Shown here piece by piece: positions 33,701-38,645 of a stretch of DNA of 64,000 bases; positions within the stretch are counted from its first letter, which is position 1; the number at the start of each line of letters is the position of its first letter. The notes below the pieces were generated by a model that was not told where the DNA came from, searched no databases, and saw nothing but the letters and a program-made list of their open reading frames with translations. This stretch comes from Parelaphostrongylus tenuis (Eukaryota; Nematoda; Chromadorea; Rhabditida; Metastrongylidae), in NCBI GenBank assembly GCA_019055375.1, contig JAHQIW010003718.1, positions 248,001 to 312,000 on the forward strand, written 5' to 3'. The translations under genes were made by a program, and so were the position numbers.

Positions 33701-35188
33701 ATGACGGAAAATTCCCCGTATTCTCCCCTATCATCCTTATGAATATCACCGTTTCTTCTCCCCATCAGATCTGATCCATCCAAATGCACTTGTAGATGGA
33801 GAGAATATAAAAAGCATGAAAATGCGCATTCGACTGGATCACAACACCCCCCCCCCCCCCCCCCCCCAGCATGGGAATGCCCTGAATGTGTTATTGCACT
33901 ATTTCAATTGTACAGTTGCTGTTATTCTCCTACTTGTATCGACATGATATATTTACATATAACAATAATACAATTGAAAAAGTACAATGATACATTCAAT
34001 GCGTTCCCACGCTGAGGATTAGGAGTGTAGAAGAGATGGATCCACCGTACCGAAGGGGTTGGATAATAATATGGAATTGGTTCAATTAGTTAGAGGGATA
34101 CATAACCAAGCAATAAAAAGGAACCTTCAATTTTCTCAATAGATTCCCAACCTTCTATGAGCAAGACCTTTCCCACTTTTTGCCAGTATTTGGTTGTCAT
34201 TTGATAGCGTGAATCTCGACGAATTTGACATTGTAAATGGCTTTTGGAAAGGCCTTTTTAGTGGGGCTGTAGCAAAAAAAAAAAAAGATATAGTTTCACA
34301 CTAAGCGTAGAACTCCTGTTCGGCTAGGGTGTATGAATGGTGGTGTGGATGAGATTCGGAACAAACAGGACCGAGGCAGCAGAAACTTGTGAATGGTCTT
34401 TACGCGGCCTTTAGTAGTCCCTTTATATCATAAATTTAGGCGATTCTCAAGCTAAGCTTCGTTTTTAAAAAGATCACAGAGTGCCTAAAGAACGAAAAGA
34501 ACACTACATTCCATCCATCTGGGTTTTGGCTGTCTAGGCCCAGGTTTAGTGGCGGATTTACTTGGAGATGTGAAAAAAATAAGACCCGAACCTTATAGAA
34601 GGATGAAGCAAAGTCTTTTCAAAGATTCCAACCCAGAAAATCCAAAAGAATTCTATGAAAAGGAGGAAAAAGTGTCGAATATATATCAAAAATACGCGCG
34701 ATAATGAGCGCCACCATAAATCAAATGATTACTCAAAATCTGTAAAAAGCGGAAAAGGCCTTGGTTTCAAAGGATCAAAAATGCATTTAGATTACGAAAT
34801 TGTAAAGACAATTAACTTTGTTAGAATTAAACCCTCAGACCTAACCTTCTATAGTGTATTGTCGAATTACTAAAACGGTCATAGACAACTTCTAAAAAGA
34901 CCTAAAAACTTCCACGTTCCTCTCTTTTTTCGCTTAGGTTTCGCGATTTATTCTCCTATGACCAGAGGGTATACGATAACGTCAAAGTATGGGATAAAAA
35001 AGATGTTTTAGGGACTAAATAGGGAAGAAAAAAAGAAGAAAATGCCACTGACCTGCGAGAGCTTTAATCCGACTACGCTCGAAGAGACGTGCGGAGGAAT
35101 TCTCATCGTATTCCTCGTCTTGCATTCCACCACCACCACCGAGATCGGCTGTATTGTTCTGCTGCGTGACGCCAATACCGTACGTCAT
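1497..35188 (-). CDS. unc-70: beta-spectrin (UNC-70 orthologue), 47 coding exons, 3' end outside window
   Basis: Beta-spectrin crosslinks actin and pairs with alpha-spectrin to form the membrane skeleton under the plasma membrane. The 47 exons join in frame into about 2081 residues: N-terminal tail (1-45), CH domains (about 50-160 and 170-280), then spectrin repeats to the partial tetramerisation repeat (about 2010-2081). The nematode family member is roughly 2300 residues, so about the last 200, including the PH domain, should lie left of position 1. The start is the ATG at 35188, inside an exon whose TTTTCAG acceptor is at 35201; this could be a spliced 5' UTR or a spliced-leader site. The codons before it are also open (four Ala), so an upstream coding exon is possible. 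Exons 11 and 32 each hold one extra base; the intron after exon 22 starts with GC. Exon order and identity are very secure; single boundaries are inferred from splice consensus and phase. Confidence 0.97.
2110..2520 (-). repeat. SINE-A copy (tRNA-derived) with an internal insertion
   Basis: In intron 46, between exons 46 and 47. Read on the minus strand it starts with a tRNA-like head: an A-box-like stretch near 2490-2515 and a B box GGTTCGATCTC near 2455-2465. It continues through the shared body to a tail near 2110. Compared with other copies it has about 100 extra bases around 2155-2265. Confidence 0.75.
2535..2690 (+). repeat. family-C interspersed repeat
   Basis: Shares an ordered set of words with copies at 31805 and 34195: a start near 'agtcattt.gaaagctc', 'aatctcg.cgattt', a 'gaaa.gcc.t.t' segment and 'gaaactatgttccacgct'. 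No coding potential seen. Also found reversed elsewhere in the window. Confidence 0.5.
3960..4130 (-). repeat. SINE-A fragment, degenerate
   Basis: In intron 43, between exons 43 and 44. It matches the body of SINE-A (gtggcctgccgacatatcaa, then gtcag.gctgctatcct) but the tRNA-like head near 4090-4130 is badly decayed. Confidence 0.55.
4236..7933 (-). CDS. unc-70: beta-spectrin exons 36-43: spectrin repeats, likely ankyrin-binding region
   Basis: Exons: 36, 7836-7933; 37, 7577-7670; 38, 7293-7383; 39, 7072-7217; 40, 5174-5330; 41, 4852-4989; 42, 4482-4615; 43, 4236-4386. They encode residues 1523-1859. Landmarks are [20 protein letters not shown] (exon 38), [18 protein letters not shown] (exon 40), [20 protein letters not shown] (exon 41) and [20 protein letters not shown] (exons 42-43). 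By position this covers the repeats (14-15 in the family) that bind ankyrin; that is family knowledge, not a motif I can read here. Exon 39 ends at 7072, the donor that keeps phase with exon 40. Confidence 0.94.
5460..5680 (-). repeat. SINE-A copy, diverged
   Basis: In intron 39, between exons 39 and 40. It matches the SINE-A body from 'gcccttacaat' to a tRNA-like head at about 5590-5675, with B-box-like GGGTCGATCCCC and A-box remnant TGCGCAGTAATTAGAAGTG on the minus strand. Confidence 0.6.
6160..6330 (+). repeat. SINE-B copy (short tRNA-derived SINE)
   Basis: A-box-like GCAGAGCAGTGATTAGCACG and B-box-like GGGTTCAACTTC are followed by the shared tail (tgcatatcactta, then a degraded form of the terminal hairpin). 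It is antisense to the host gene. Confidence 0.65.
6870..6985 (-). repeat. family-C interspersed repeat
   Basis: Reverse-oriented relative to the copy at 31805: 'gatgtgaaacatgattttat', then 'gcgctattgaaaagtctttt' and a terminal 'cgaatgactaatta'. Confidence 0.45.
7990..8287 (-). repeat. SINE-A copy, near full length
   Basis: Probably the best-preserved copy. On the minus strand an A box (GGCGCAGTGGTTAGAGGTGC, about 8256-8275) and B box (GGTTCGATCTC, about 8225-8235) form a tRNA-like head. A body of about 230 bp follows, ending in 'gagagctttatcctc'. It is 26 bp upstream, in coordinate terms, of exon 36's far side, within intron 35, and shares orientation with the gene. Confidence 0.8.
8705..8942. 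mobile_element. inverted-repeat (MITE-like) element, family E, copy 1
   Basis: Left end 'ctaaccctttcggcacc' and right end 'ggtcccgaaatggttaat' are imperfect reverse complements, and the arms stay similar for about 90 bp each, for example 'ggtctgctccacttcctctt' against the reverse of 'gggaggtggaaaaaaccgtc'. No transposase is present. A second copy is at 16514. Confidence 0.7.
9736..9790 (+). repeat. two-copy 28-bp direct repeat
   Basis: The word 'cgcactgagaacacctaccc' occurs at 9736 and again at 9764, a 28-bp period. It is intronic, with no other meaning visible. Confidence 0.7.
10018..13193 (-). CDS. unc-70: beta-spectrin exons 28-35: spectrin repeats
   Basis: Exons: 28, 13074-13193; 29, 12878-12976; 30, 12603-12778; 31, 12064-12133; 32, 11799-11997; 33, 10818-10933; 34, 10639-10752; 35, 10018-10176. 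They encode residues 1173-1522. Landmarks are [20 protein letters not shown] (exon 28), [20 protein letters not shown] (exon 30), [20 protein letters not shown] (exon 31) and [20 protein letters not shown] (exon 35). Exon 32 is 199 bp where 198 is needed: one surplus T in the TTT run at 11839-11841 throws the frame between LFDA and RQQLYVQ. Exon 33 ends at 10818, using the earlier of two possible donors; only this one keeps the frame. Confidence 0.94.
12228..12535 (-). repeat. SINE-A copy, diverged
   Basis: In intron 30, between exons 30 and 31, on the same strand as the gene. The body is clear (ctgaatgcaaatctggccct; gtatcaagtcagtgctgcta). The head is decayed, with the B-box-like segment near 12470 reading GGTTTGATTCC on the minus strand. 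Confidence 0.65.
13285..13490 (-). repeat. tRNA-headed repeat, probable degenerate SINE-A relative
   Basis: In intron 27, between exons 27 and 28. On the minus strand it begins with GTGTAGCACAGTGGGTTAGG (about 13466-13485), a clear A-box-like head. The body has decayed to short matches such as 'tctggcctttt'. Confidence 0.4.
13957..16292 (-). CDS. unc-70: beta-spectrin exons 20-27: spectrin repeats, one GC-AG intron
   Basis: Exons: 20, 16128-16292; 21, 15967-16074; 22, 15742-15911; 23, 15406-15513; 24, 15204-15339; 25, 15015-15140; 26, 14157-14311; 27, 13957-14065. They encode residues 814-1172. Typical repeat segments are [15 protein letters not shown] (exon 20), [20 protein letters not shown] (exon 23), [14 protein letters not shown] (exon 25) and [20 protein letters not shown] (exon 27). 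Exon 22 ends at CAG followed by GC at 15740-15741. No GT donor nearby keeps the frame, while the GC donor joins perfectly to exon 23, so this is a GC-AG intron. Confidence 0.95.
16514..16728. mobile_element. inverted-repeat (MITE-like) element, family E, copy 2
   Basis: Ends 'cttaacccattcgggg' and 'ccgaaagggttaat' are imperfect reverse complements. The inner arms match each other ('ctggacggtgtactcc' against the reverse of 'ggagcagaccatccag') and match the copy at 8705. No coding capacity. Confidence 0.72.
16850..17840 (-). mobile_element. 5'-truncated RTE-type non-LTR retrotransposon, degenerate
   Basis: On the minus strand the sequence reads through reverse-transcriptase palm and thumb segments. 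It has [13 protein letters not shown], then [19 protein letters not shown] with the catalytic Asp pair, then [34 protein letters not shown] and the C-terminal [15 protein letters not shown]. It is dead: there is an in-frame stop just before QGDTIS, a frameshift just before FADD, and more near the 3' end. The 3' tail (16853-16880) is a GGTGATAC-type short tandem repeat, typical of RTE elements. The endonuclease domain is missing. Confidence 0.9.
17132..17632 (-). pseudogene. RTE reverse-transcriptase fragment, longest open part
   Basis: This is the longest uninterrupted stretch (about 166 codons) of the retrotransposon at 16850-17840. It covers the region after the catalytic FADD box, including [18 protein letters not shown] and [18 protein letters not shown]. 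It is not a host gene: it lies in a spectrin intron, and the flanking reading frame is broken on both sides. Confidence 0.85.
17885..18030 (+). repeat. SINE-B fragment
   Basis: The B-box-like gagtttaattcttaccc is followed by the usual tail words 'catgaccgaaacgtcataac' and 'gtgctatagaagcggta'. The A-box half is poorly preserved. Confidence 0.5.
18181..20918 (-). CDS. unc-70: beta-spectrin exons 14-19: spectrin repeats
   Basis: Exons: 14, 20785-20918; 15, 20591-20680; 16, 20195-20315; 17, 19932-20085; 18, 19109-19221; 19, 18181-18375. They encode residues 545-813, a run of triple-helical repeats. Characteristic pieces are [20 protein letters not shown] (exon 14), [19 protein letters not shown] (exon 16), [20 protein letters not shown] (exon 17) and [20 protein letters not shown] (exon 19). 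Exon 15 encodes a less typical acidic, Gly-rich stretch ([12 protein letters not shown]), probably a loop. Intron 18, between exons 18 and 19, holds a SINE-A copy. Confidence 0.95.
18660..18957 (-). repeat. SINE-A copy, near full length
   Basis: In intron 18, between exons 18 and 19, same strand as the gene. Tail 'aaaggataaagctccttgcg' at 18660; tRNA-like head at about 18860-18957 with A-box TGGCGCAGTGCTTAGAGGGA and B-box GGTTCGACCCT on the minus strand. Confidence 0.75.
19293..19445 (+). repeat. SINE-B copy, best preserved
   Basis: Head GCGTCAGTAGTGTAACGGAT with B box GGGTTCTAGTCCC, then the body 'ttttgcacattgctctacat' and 'gggtatatatttgaaacatc'. It ends in the hairpin CCGCTAAAAGCGG at about 19425-19437. 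The head resembles a tRNA but I cannot form a full cloverleaf. It lies in intron 17, antisense to the host gene. Confidence 0.75.
20400..20555 (+). repeat. family-J repeat
   Basis: Contains 'actcgagtcgtcggctctga' followed by 'ggacgaagacgtcgaaaagt' and ends near 'cgagtactagttacatc'. Related copies sit at 1170-1285, 47930-48005 and 48185-48300. Intronic; no coding role seen. Confidence 0.5.
21072..26537 (-). CDS. unc-70: beta-spectrin exons 7-13: linker and first spectrin repeats
   Basis: Exons: 7, 26431-26537; 8, 23606-23686; 9, 23344-23461; 10, 22155-22346; 11, 21414-21496; 12, 21266-21354; 13, 21072-21170. They encode residues 289-544. Recognisable stretches include [18 protein letters not shown] (exon 7), [20 protein letters not shown] (exon 9), [20 protein letters not shown] (exon 10) and [20 protein letters not shown] (exon 13). 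Exon 11 is 83 bp where frame requires 82; the surplus base lies in or beside the GGCCC run at 21451-21455 and creates an immediate TGA. Intron 11, between exons 11 and 12, is only about 59 bp. Confidence 0.94.
22511..23103. mobile_element. mariner-derived foldback element, copy 1
   Basis: It lies in intron 9, between exons 9 and 10. Two copies of a mariner 5' end face each other. The left copy (22511-about 22751, plus strand) encodes [14 protein letters not shown] and then a stop. The right copy (about 22752-23103, minus strand) encodes [20 protein letters not shown] followed by ARKINGAW, a [20 protein letters not shown] segment and then decay. This is the N-terminal helix-turn-helix (HTH_48-like) part of a mariner transposase; no catalytic DD34D domain is present. 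The outer ends ('atcaggtcgctttggc', and 'gaacgacccaa' on the right) are imperfect inverted repeats. Target-site TA duplication is not certain. Confidence 0.85.
22704..22952 (-). pseudogene. mariner transposase N-terminal fragment (HTH_48-like)
   Basis: An 82-codon open frame starts at the ATG at 22950-22952. It matches the DNA-binding N-terminus of mariner transposases: [20 protein letters not shown], a [20 protein letters not shown] recognition-helix region and NLEDQLRSG before it leaves homology. A full transposase is about 340 residues, so this is only the amino-terminal fifth to quarter and cannot catalyse transposition. Confidence 0.8.
24225..24425 (-). repeat. SINE-H copy (third tRNA-headed repeat family)
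   Basis: On the minus strand it starts with a tRNA-like GCTGTGGCCGACGGCTATCG head and carries the family core 'ttctacgacattcgtgaaga' followed by 'aaatcctcgagcaagcg'. The core matches copies at 36425, 38375, 38908 and 50925. An open frame here (24218-24418) is just the repeat read through. Confidence 0.55.
25200..25280 (-). repeat. SINE-B fragment, left of an inserted SINE-A
   Basis: Reads on the minus strand as the SINE-B body: 'tatacccaatgatgtagaat' and 'gtgcaaaacttttgtgtcgg' on the plus strand correspond to the reversed element. It is broken off where the SINE-A copy begins. Confidence 0.55.
25284..25579 (-). repeat. SINE-A copy, near full length, nested in SINE-B
   Basis: Tail 'aaggataaagctgtcgacg' at about 25287. 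A-box GGCGCAGTGGTTCGAGGTGC and a decayed B-box lie on the minus strand near 25510-25575. It is followed at 25585-25615 by an isolated SINE-B tail with the CCGCTAAAAGCGG hairpin. Confidence 0.75.
25762..25890 (+). repeat. SINE-B copy, diverged
   Basis: The head gggcgtcggtagtgcaagga is followed by the body 'gatgcaaaattttgcatata' and 'agtgggtatatttgcacatg'. A spacer at 25655-25760 is shared with the sequence between the two SINE-B copies at 27695 and 28010. Confidence 0.55.
26000..26245. mobile_element. foldback (MITE-like) element, family F
   Basis: Left arm words 'cttcttcagagcctggaaag' (26016) and 'ccaaacacctcaattactc' (about 26058) recur reversed on the right as 'cttttcaggctctaaagaag' (26194) and 'gagtaatgggatgtttgg'. 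The centre is a TTGGTGATTC-rich loop. It lies in intron 7 (between exons 7 and 8) and has no coding capacity. Confidence 0.7.
26591..27166. mobile_element. mariner-derived foldback element, copy 2
   Basis: Fills most of intron 6, between exons 6 and 7. It has the same plan as the element at 22511: a left plus-strand copy and a right minus-strand copy of a mariner 5' end joined at about 26818, with the transposase segment (minus strand) reading [13 protein letters not shown]. The right end reads 'ttaggtcgtcccataagttt' on the minus strand, and the left end is an imperfect inverse. Stops and frameshifts show that it is inactive. Confidence 0.82.
27233..35188 (-). CDS. unc-70: beta-spectrin exons 1-6: N-terminal tail and actin-binding CH1-CH2
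   Basis: Exons (high to low): 1, 35053-35188; 2, 30338-30489; 3, 28416-28589; 4, 28129-28256; 5, 27431-27591; 6, 27233-27345. They encode residues 1-288. Exon 1 gives a variable Gly-rich, acidic tail ([12 protein letters not shown]). Exon 2 opens CH1 with [12 protein letters not shown] and [20 protein letters not shown]; exon 3 contains [14 protein letters not shown] and [18 protein letters not shown]. Exons 4-6 form CH2, with [34 protein letters not shown] and the closing [20 protein letters not shown]. These are diagnostic for the spectrin/alpha-actinin actin-binding domain. Intron 1 is the largest, about 4.6 kb. All junctions are GT-AG and the phases close exactly. Confidence 0.96.
27695..27845 (+). 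repeat. SINE-B copy
   Basis: In intron 4. Head GAGCCCCAGTCTTGTAGTGA, B-box-like GAGTTCTCGCCC, then body 'gatttgcacatctttcaaca' and tail 'cataccaccgctaaaaggac' with a damaged terminal hairpin. It is antisense to the host gene. Confidence 0.65.
28010..28090 (+). repeat. SINE-B fragment (head only)
   Basis: The tRNA-like head 'ctccggtagtgaaatgttta' with B-box-like GGTTCAACTCTC is present; the body and tail are lost. It is 40 bp from exon 4. Confidence 0.5.
28707..28972 (-). repeat. SINE-A copy with an internal deletion
   Basis: Tail 'aaaggaccaagctctcggcg', the familiar body and a degraded head (TGGTGTAGTGGTTAGGGATG on the minus strand). It lacks part of the 'agacaagtctgaga' segment seen in other copies. 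Confidence 0.7.
29665..29752 (+). mobile_element. RTE retrotransposon 3' tail fragment
   Basis: On the plus strand it reads [14 protein letters not shown] and then 'tcactcgactatcaatggaa', aligning with the 3' end of the RTE copy at 16850 ('tcactcgacgatcagcggga'). Only the last few dozen codons and 3' tail survive. Confidence 0.65.
29755..30115 (+). mobile_element. RTE retrotransposon C-terminal fragment, degenerate
   Basis: Reads [20 protein letters not shown] and then [10 protein letters not shown] with stops and frameshifts, matching the extreme C-terminus of RTE reverse transcriptases. It is inserted in intron 2 opposite to the host gene and directly behind another RTE 3' tail. Confidence 0.8.
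31125..31235 (+). repeat. SINE-B copy, tail lost
   Basis: A-box-like GGTAGTGAATTGGTAGCAAA and B-box-like GGTTTAACTCTCGCC with the usual spacing, followed by weak body similarity. Confidence 0.5.
31805..31965 (+). repeat. family-C repeat, best-preserved copy
   Basis: Contains 'ctagtaatcattcaatagct', 'gaatctcggcgactctgatc', 'gagtgcgctgtagcagcgga' and 'gaatttcacactcagcgct'. The same words occur reversed at 32155-32300, so the two copies form an inverted pair. Confidence 0.6.
32155..32300 (-). repeat. family-C repeat, inverted partner of the copy at 31805
   Basis: The plus strand shows 'gctgagtgtgaaactgaatt', 'cccccgctacagcacactac' and 'accgagatctaagctaccgc', the reverse complement of the family-C order. 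Confidence 0.55.
33353..33365 (+). repeat. poly-C tract, 13 bases
   Basis: An uninterrupted run of 13 C on the plus strand (G on the spectrin sense strand) in intron 1. Runs like this are prone to length error in sequencing. Confidence 0.95.
33847..33867 (+). repeat. poly-C tract, 21 bases
   Basis: An uninterrupted run of 21 C on the plus strand, abutting the foldback element that starts at 33867. Exact length is uncertain by nature. Confidence 0.95.
33867..34018. mobile_element. foldback (MITE-like) element, family G
   Basis: Left arm 'cagcatgggaatgccctgaa' and 'gtgttattgcactatttcaa' match the reverse complement of the right arm 'ttgaaaaagtacaatgatac' and 'attcaatgcgttcccacgct'. About 60 bp per arm around a short loop; no coding capacity. 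Confidence 0.75.
34195..34325 (+). repeat. family-C repeat
   Basis: Words 'gtgaatctcgacgaatttga', 'aaaggcctttttagtggggc' and 'gtttcacactaagcgtagaa' follow the family-C order. It includes a 13-A run near 34276-34288. Confidence 0.55.
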
Positions 35189-35200
35189 CGCAGCAGCTGC

Positions 35201-36420
35201 CTGAAAATGACAAAGAAAATCCAGGAGGTCCTTAATTCAATGCTTCCACAGCAGCTTCATGATATCATGATGATATAGCCAAAACACCAGAGTGATATGC
35301 AAGACTTTCAACGCTCGGGAGGGAGTTGAACCCGCGTCTCACCCTTAAGGGCGCTTGAGCTCCTGAGTTCTGCATATCAGTAGGCATTTTGGATATATAG
35401 TAATTCCAAGGAAGCCTATGGAACTGTGAGAAATGAAGAGCTTAACAACAAATGACTATAGACTGAGATTAAAGAAATTAGACAACTGAGAGGGATCAAA
35501 GAGGATAAACTGTCCGATATTTTCACCTAAAACCACCACGCGGCCAAAAACTTGGGAAACTGAACAACGCTGCCATCCCTAGTTACCACAGCCTTCATTA
35601 TTCGTGAATAATAAGTCAAAGAAGCCAAAAGAAGTCGCAGAAGATGAGTTTCCTGCTTTTCAACAAAGGTAGAAAACTAGACGAATTTACAAGCACATCA
35701 GTACAGTCAGCAATTCGAGCTGCAGTTGTGGATAAAAGGCCATACAGAACAGCTATGACCGGTCTCTATTGCTACAATAGCAAAGACAATCTATTTGATT
35801 ATACCTTTATTTCGAGTGCTTTGTTCAGACCACGCTCAAATTTCAATAGATACATTCATTATTATTTGAGCCAACTTGTCATGTGGTCTGGTAAGGGCTC
35901 TTGTACAGCCCGGTACACGTGTTTCGTCCTTACAGACTCGTCAGTCGGGCAGAACCCGTCGTCCTTCGATCTTTCTTATTAGTCAGTTCCCTCGGGAGCC
36001 CAGCTCTCCCTACAGAGAGTCATCGAAGACGAACGTTTCACACTCTAAGTCAAGTGAAATTTTCACCTAACACAGAAAGTTGCGCACTCGATTGATCTTT
36101 GGCTGGTATTTTTATCATATTATACCTTTATTTGAGAAAAGAAATCTATTTGAATCGGAAAAATAACGTCAGAAGGATCAACAAACACCGTAATAGCTAT
36201 GAATAAACCGCCGTAAAATGCCGTAAGAGTATGAATGCAGAAATAAGAGAGAAAACAATGCAAAATTCCGACGTACTCCAGACGTCAGCACTGGTAATTG
36301 ATAAATGTATGTTTGGACGAAGGTTGTGAACGAGTGTTTAGCGATGCAGGCTATCGGGAGGCAAGGCGCTGGTCCGTCCTCCTCGCTCAACATTCTCTTG
36401 CAATCAGAACGCCCTACGGA
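35201..36420. other. sequence upstream of the unc-70 start exon, no gene
   Basis: Begins at the 3' splice acceptor before exon 1 (TTTTCAG), so it is either 5' UTR intron or outron. A reversed SINE-B lies at 35290-35385. Open frames at 35644-36095 give no recognisable protein. I see no convincing promoter motif. Confidence 0.5.
35290..35385 (-). repeat. SINE-B copy
   Basis: On the minus strand: head 'ctcaggagctcaagcgccct', B-box GGGTTCAACTCCC, then 'gttgaaagtcttgcatatca'. Body and tail are short. This is the only SINE-B near the gene that points with it. Confidence 0.6.
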
Positions 36421-36424
36421 ACCC

Positions 36425-36600
36425 CATAGCTCGGGTTTCTTCAGAACTTCATCGAGGATCGTCTCCACCAGCAATGTACGACATCCATAAGGAAGGCGGA
36501 TGTCTCAAGCAACAGCCAAAACAACAACCGGAGCATTCCAAGACCTTTGGGACGATGAAGCGACGAATAGAATCGAATGCTAGAGGTGCTGATACTCGCA
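36425..36600 (+). repeat. SINE-H copy, partial
   Basis: Core 'gaggatcgtctccaccagca', then 'gtctcaagcaacagcc' and 'aagacctttgggacgatgaa' match the copies at 38375 and 50925. It adjoins the nested palindrome at 36640. Confidence 0.5.
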
Positions 36601-36879
36601 TAGCGAGCTGTAATGACGGGTCAACCCCGTGTAAACATGTAGATCTGAAGCCTCTCACGAGGTCTGTGTACACCTTTAGCGGTGGGCGTACGTTCCGGCT
36701 TTCTCGCAAGCCTCATCAGTAGCACATGCTACTCGGCTGATGTCCACTATTACGACCAGCCGAGTAGCATGTGCTACCGAAGAGGCTTGCGAGAAAGCTG
36801 AAACGTCCGCCTAGCACTAAAGGCGCTATACACAGACCTCATGAAAGACTTAAACGTGCTATCAGACTATCATGGATCA

Positions 36880-36998
36880 AATATATACCCACTGATGTAG
36901 AGTGATGTGCAAAACTTTCGCGTCAGGCGGAACTAGAACCCGCACCTCCCTTTTTCCGGGAATGCGGGATCTCTCCGTTACACTATTGACGCCATTTT
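36880..36998 (-). repeat. SINE-B copy, inner left arm of the nested palindrome
   Basis: The plus strand shows 'atatatacccactgatgtag', 'gtgcaaaactttcgcgtcag' and 'gaactagaacccgcacctcc', i.e. the reversed SINE-B body and B box. Confidence 0.7.
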
Positions 36999-37064
36999 GC
37001 ACATCGCTCTATCTACGCTTCAGCGCACCTATCTGCCAGCCGCCAACCGTCAACGGCCTGGACC

Positions 37065-37190
37065 GGGCAGTCGGTCTCCACAGCGCGCATTCCCGGAAAC
37101 AGTGAGGTGCGGGTTCTAGTCCCGCCTGACGCGAAAATTTTGCACATTGCTATATCAGTTGGTATATATTTGATCCATGATAGTCTGATA
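37065..37190 (+). repeat. SINE-B copy, inner right arm of the nested palindrome
   Basis: B-box GGGTTCTAGTCCC, then 'ttttgcacattgctatatca' and 'ggtatatatttgatccatga'. It mirrors the copy at 36880. Confidence 0.7.
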
Positions 37191-37429
37191 GAATGTTTTA
37201 AGCTTTTAATGAGGTCTGTATATAGCCTCTCTAGTGCTAGGCGTACGTTTCGGCTTTTTCGCAAGCCTCATCAGTAGCCGCATGCTACTCGGCTGATATC
37301 TACTATAACGACCAGCCGAATAGCATGTGCCGATGTACTGATGAGGCTTGCGAGAAAGCCGAAACGTACGTCTAGCACTAGAGATGCTATACACAGACCT
37401 CATGAAAGGCTTAAAACATTCTATCAGAA

Positions 37430-37515
37430 GGCTTAGTGAGGTACGGCGTGGGATCGAGTCATCGACCACGTGCGTGCTGTGAGAGACCTTTAGGCACTGT
37501 GCTACACCCTCGTCC
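37430..37515 (-). repeat. SINE-A head fragment
   Basis: On the minus strand it begins GTGTAGCACAGTGCCTAAAG, and a B-box-like GACTCGATCCC follows; only the tRNA-like part and a little body remain. It adjoins the nested palindrome. Confidence 0.5.
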
Positions 37516-37637
37516 TCCATCCTACATGATAGCCTTATCATTGATCAGCAACAAATACCAATACAACGCCTATCAATACGGATCTCACGAACTTCGAATC
37601 GGCTAAATAAAGAGAGTTTTTTCGAATTTACAGAAAA

Positions 37638-37918
37638 AAAGTGATAAAGCTCTCGGCACCGAGCAATCCCTGAGGGATGCGTCATGCATTCGTCTTCAAT
37701 TTTTAGCTCCGTTTGAGGTGATTGAACGTAAATGTGGCCTTTACAAGGATTTGAGGTAGCCTACCGTTGTACCAAACCAGTCCCATCCCCTCAGACAAGT
37801 TTGGTAACAACTGACCGACCTCAGAGGGATGAAGGCTTGGTGAGCCATGAGCGCGAGATCGACCATCGATCTCGTGTGCGACGCAGAGCACCTCTAACCA
37901 CTGCGCTATATGCGCTCT
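37638..37918 (-). repeat. SINE-A copy, near full length
   Basis: Tail 'gataaagctctcggcaccga', full body, and head near 37840-37918 with A-box TAGCGCAGTGGTTAGAGGTG on the minus strand. It is upstream of the gene but in the same orientation as the intronic copies. Confidence 0.75.
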
Positions 37919-38019
37919 CACCTTATGAAAAGTTGACGGAAATCTCGGTAAATAAGGTGAGAAGTAGAAAATTAAAGACTGTGACGATCAAATATCCATG
38001 AAATTCGATAACAGCTAAA

Positions 38020-38155
38020 ACTTCAAACCTTACGCGCCTCGCGAGGGAGTGAGACGAGGGTTCGATCTCACCTGGGGTTACAAAAGGATTTAGAAATTAA
38101 TAAGAAATCCTCGATAGCCAGTTATAACACAAAAATAGTGCTGTAAAAGCGATTA
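38020..38155 (+). repeat. SINE-B copy, diverged
   Basis: B-box GGGTTCGATCTCACC, tail 'agccagttataacacaaaaa' and 'gtgctgtaaaagcgat', a decayed form of the terminal hairpin. Confidence 0.5.
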
Positions 38156-38374
38156 ATTGTGAAACTTCACACGAGAAAAACTACGGCCGCCCCGGTGAAA
38201 AAATGGTATGGCATTTGTGTATTTTTTCGTAGCATAGAGAGTTTATGGCGCGATATTGCGGACATTGAATGTAACAGTAAGCGCCCTGATTTCCGCGCGC
38301 CGGTAGTAATGGTGTTACCGTATGACAACAATCGAAATGGCGACGGCGATAATGAGGTAGTCTAATGAGGGTGC

Positions 38375-38645
38375 AACGGCGCAGTGGATCAGAGAAGAAA
38401 GATGATAGGCGACGTGGCTCGCTGGTTCGATCCCCTGCCTGAGCAATTTCTCGCTATTGATCGACGAACACCTTAGAGATGTCTTAGCTCGGCTAAATCT
38501 GCAATTACACGGAGGAGAATCGTCTCGACCAATCTTCTATGACATTCACGAAGAAAACGAAATCCTCAAGCAGCAGCCGGAGCAACACGAGAGGTATTCG
38601 TTGACCTTTCTTGAGGACGAATGCCAATGAAACGAGTAGAATAGA
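38375..38645 (+). repeat. SINE-H copy, most complete
   Basis: Starts with a tRNA-like head (ACGGCGCAGTGGATCAG and B-box GGTTCGATCCCC near 38428-38440). It then carries the core 'cttctatgacattcacgaag' and 'aatcctcaagcagcagccgg' and ends near 'cgaatgccaatgaaacgag'. No proper tRNA cloverleaf can be drawn. Confidence 0.6.

Larger units (their letters stand above)
30490..35052. other. beta-spectrin intron 1, about 4.6 kb
   Basis: Separates the start-codon exon from CH1. It contains SINE-B (31125-31235), an inverted pair of family-C repeats (31805-31965 and 32155-32300), two poly-C tracts, a foldback element (33867-34018) and a further family-C copy (34195-34325). An open frame at 30788-31072 (minus, about 94 codons) resembles no family I know. 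First introns often carry enhancers, but nothing here shows one. Confidence 0.85.
36640..37430. mobile_element. nested palindromic element, four arms
   Basis: One arm unit ('gaggcttgcgagaaagc' with 'gagtagcatg.gctac' on one side and 'acagacctcat' on the other) occurs four times with alternating orientation: about 36640-36735, 36755-36870, 37195-37300 and 37320-37415. Each adjacent pair forms a palindrome of about 230 bp. The pairs flank two SINE-B copies that are themselves inverted (36880-36995 minus, 37065-37190 plus), so about 36755-37300 is a larger palindrome centred near 37030. No coding capacity. Confidence 0.85.

Noticed and set aside
38375..38450. A tRNA gene, from the strong B box GGTTCGATCCCC.
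   Set aside because: No cloverleaf can be drawn, and the sequence continues into a repeat core found elsewhere; it is the head of a SINE.
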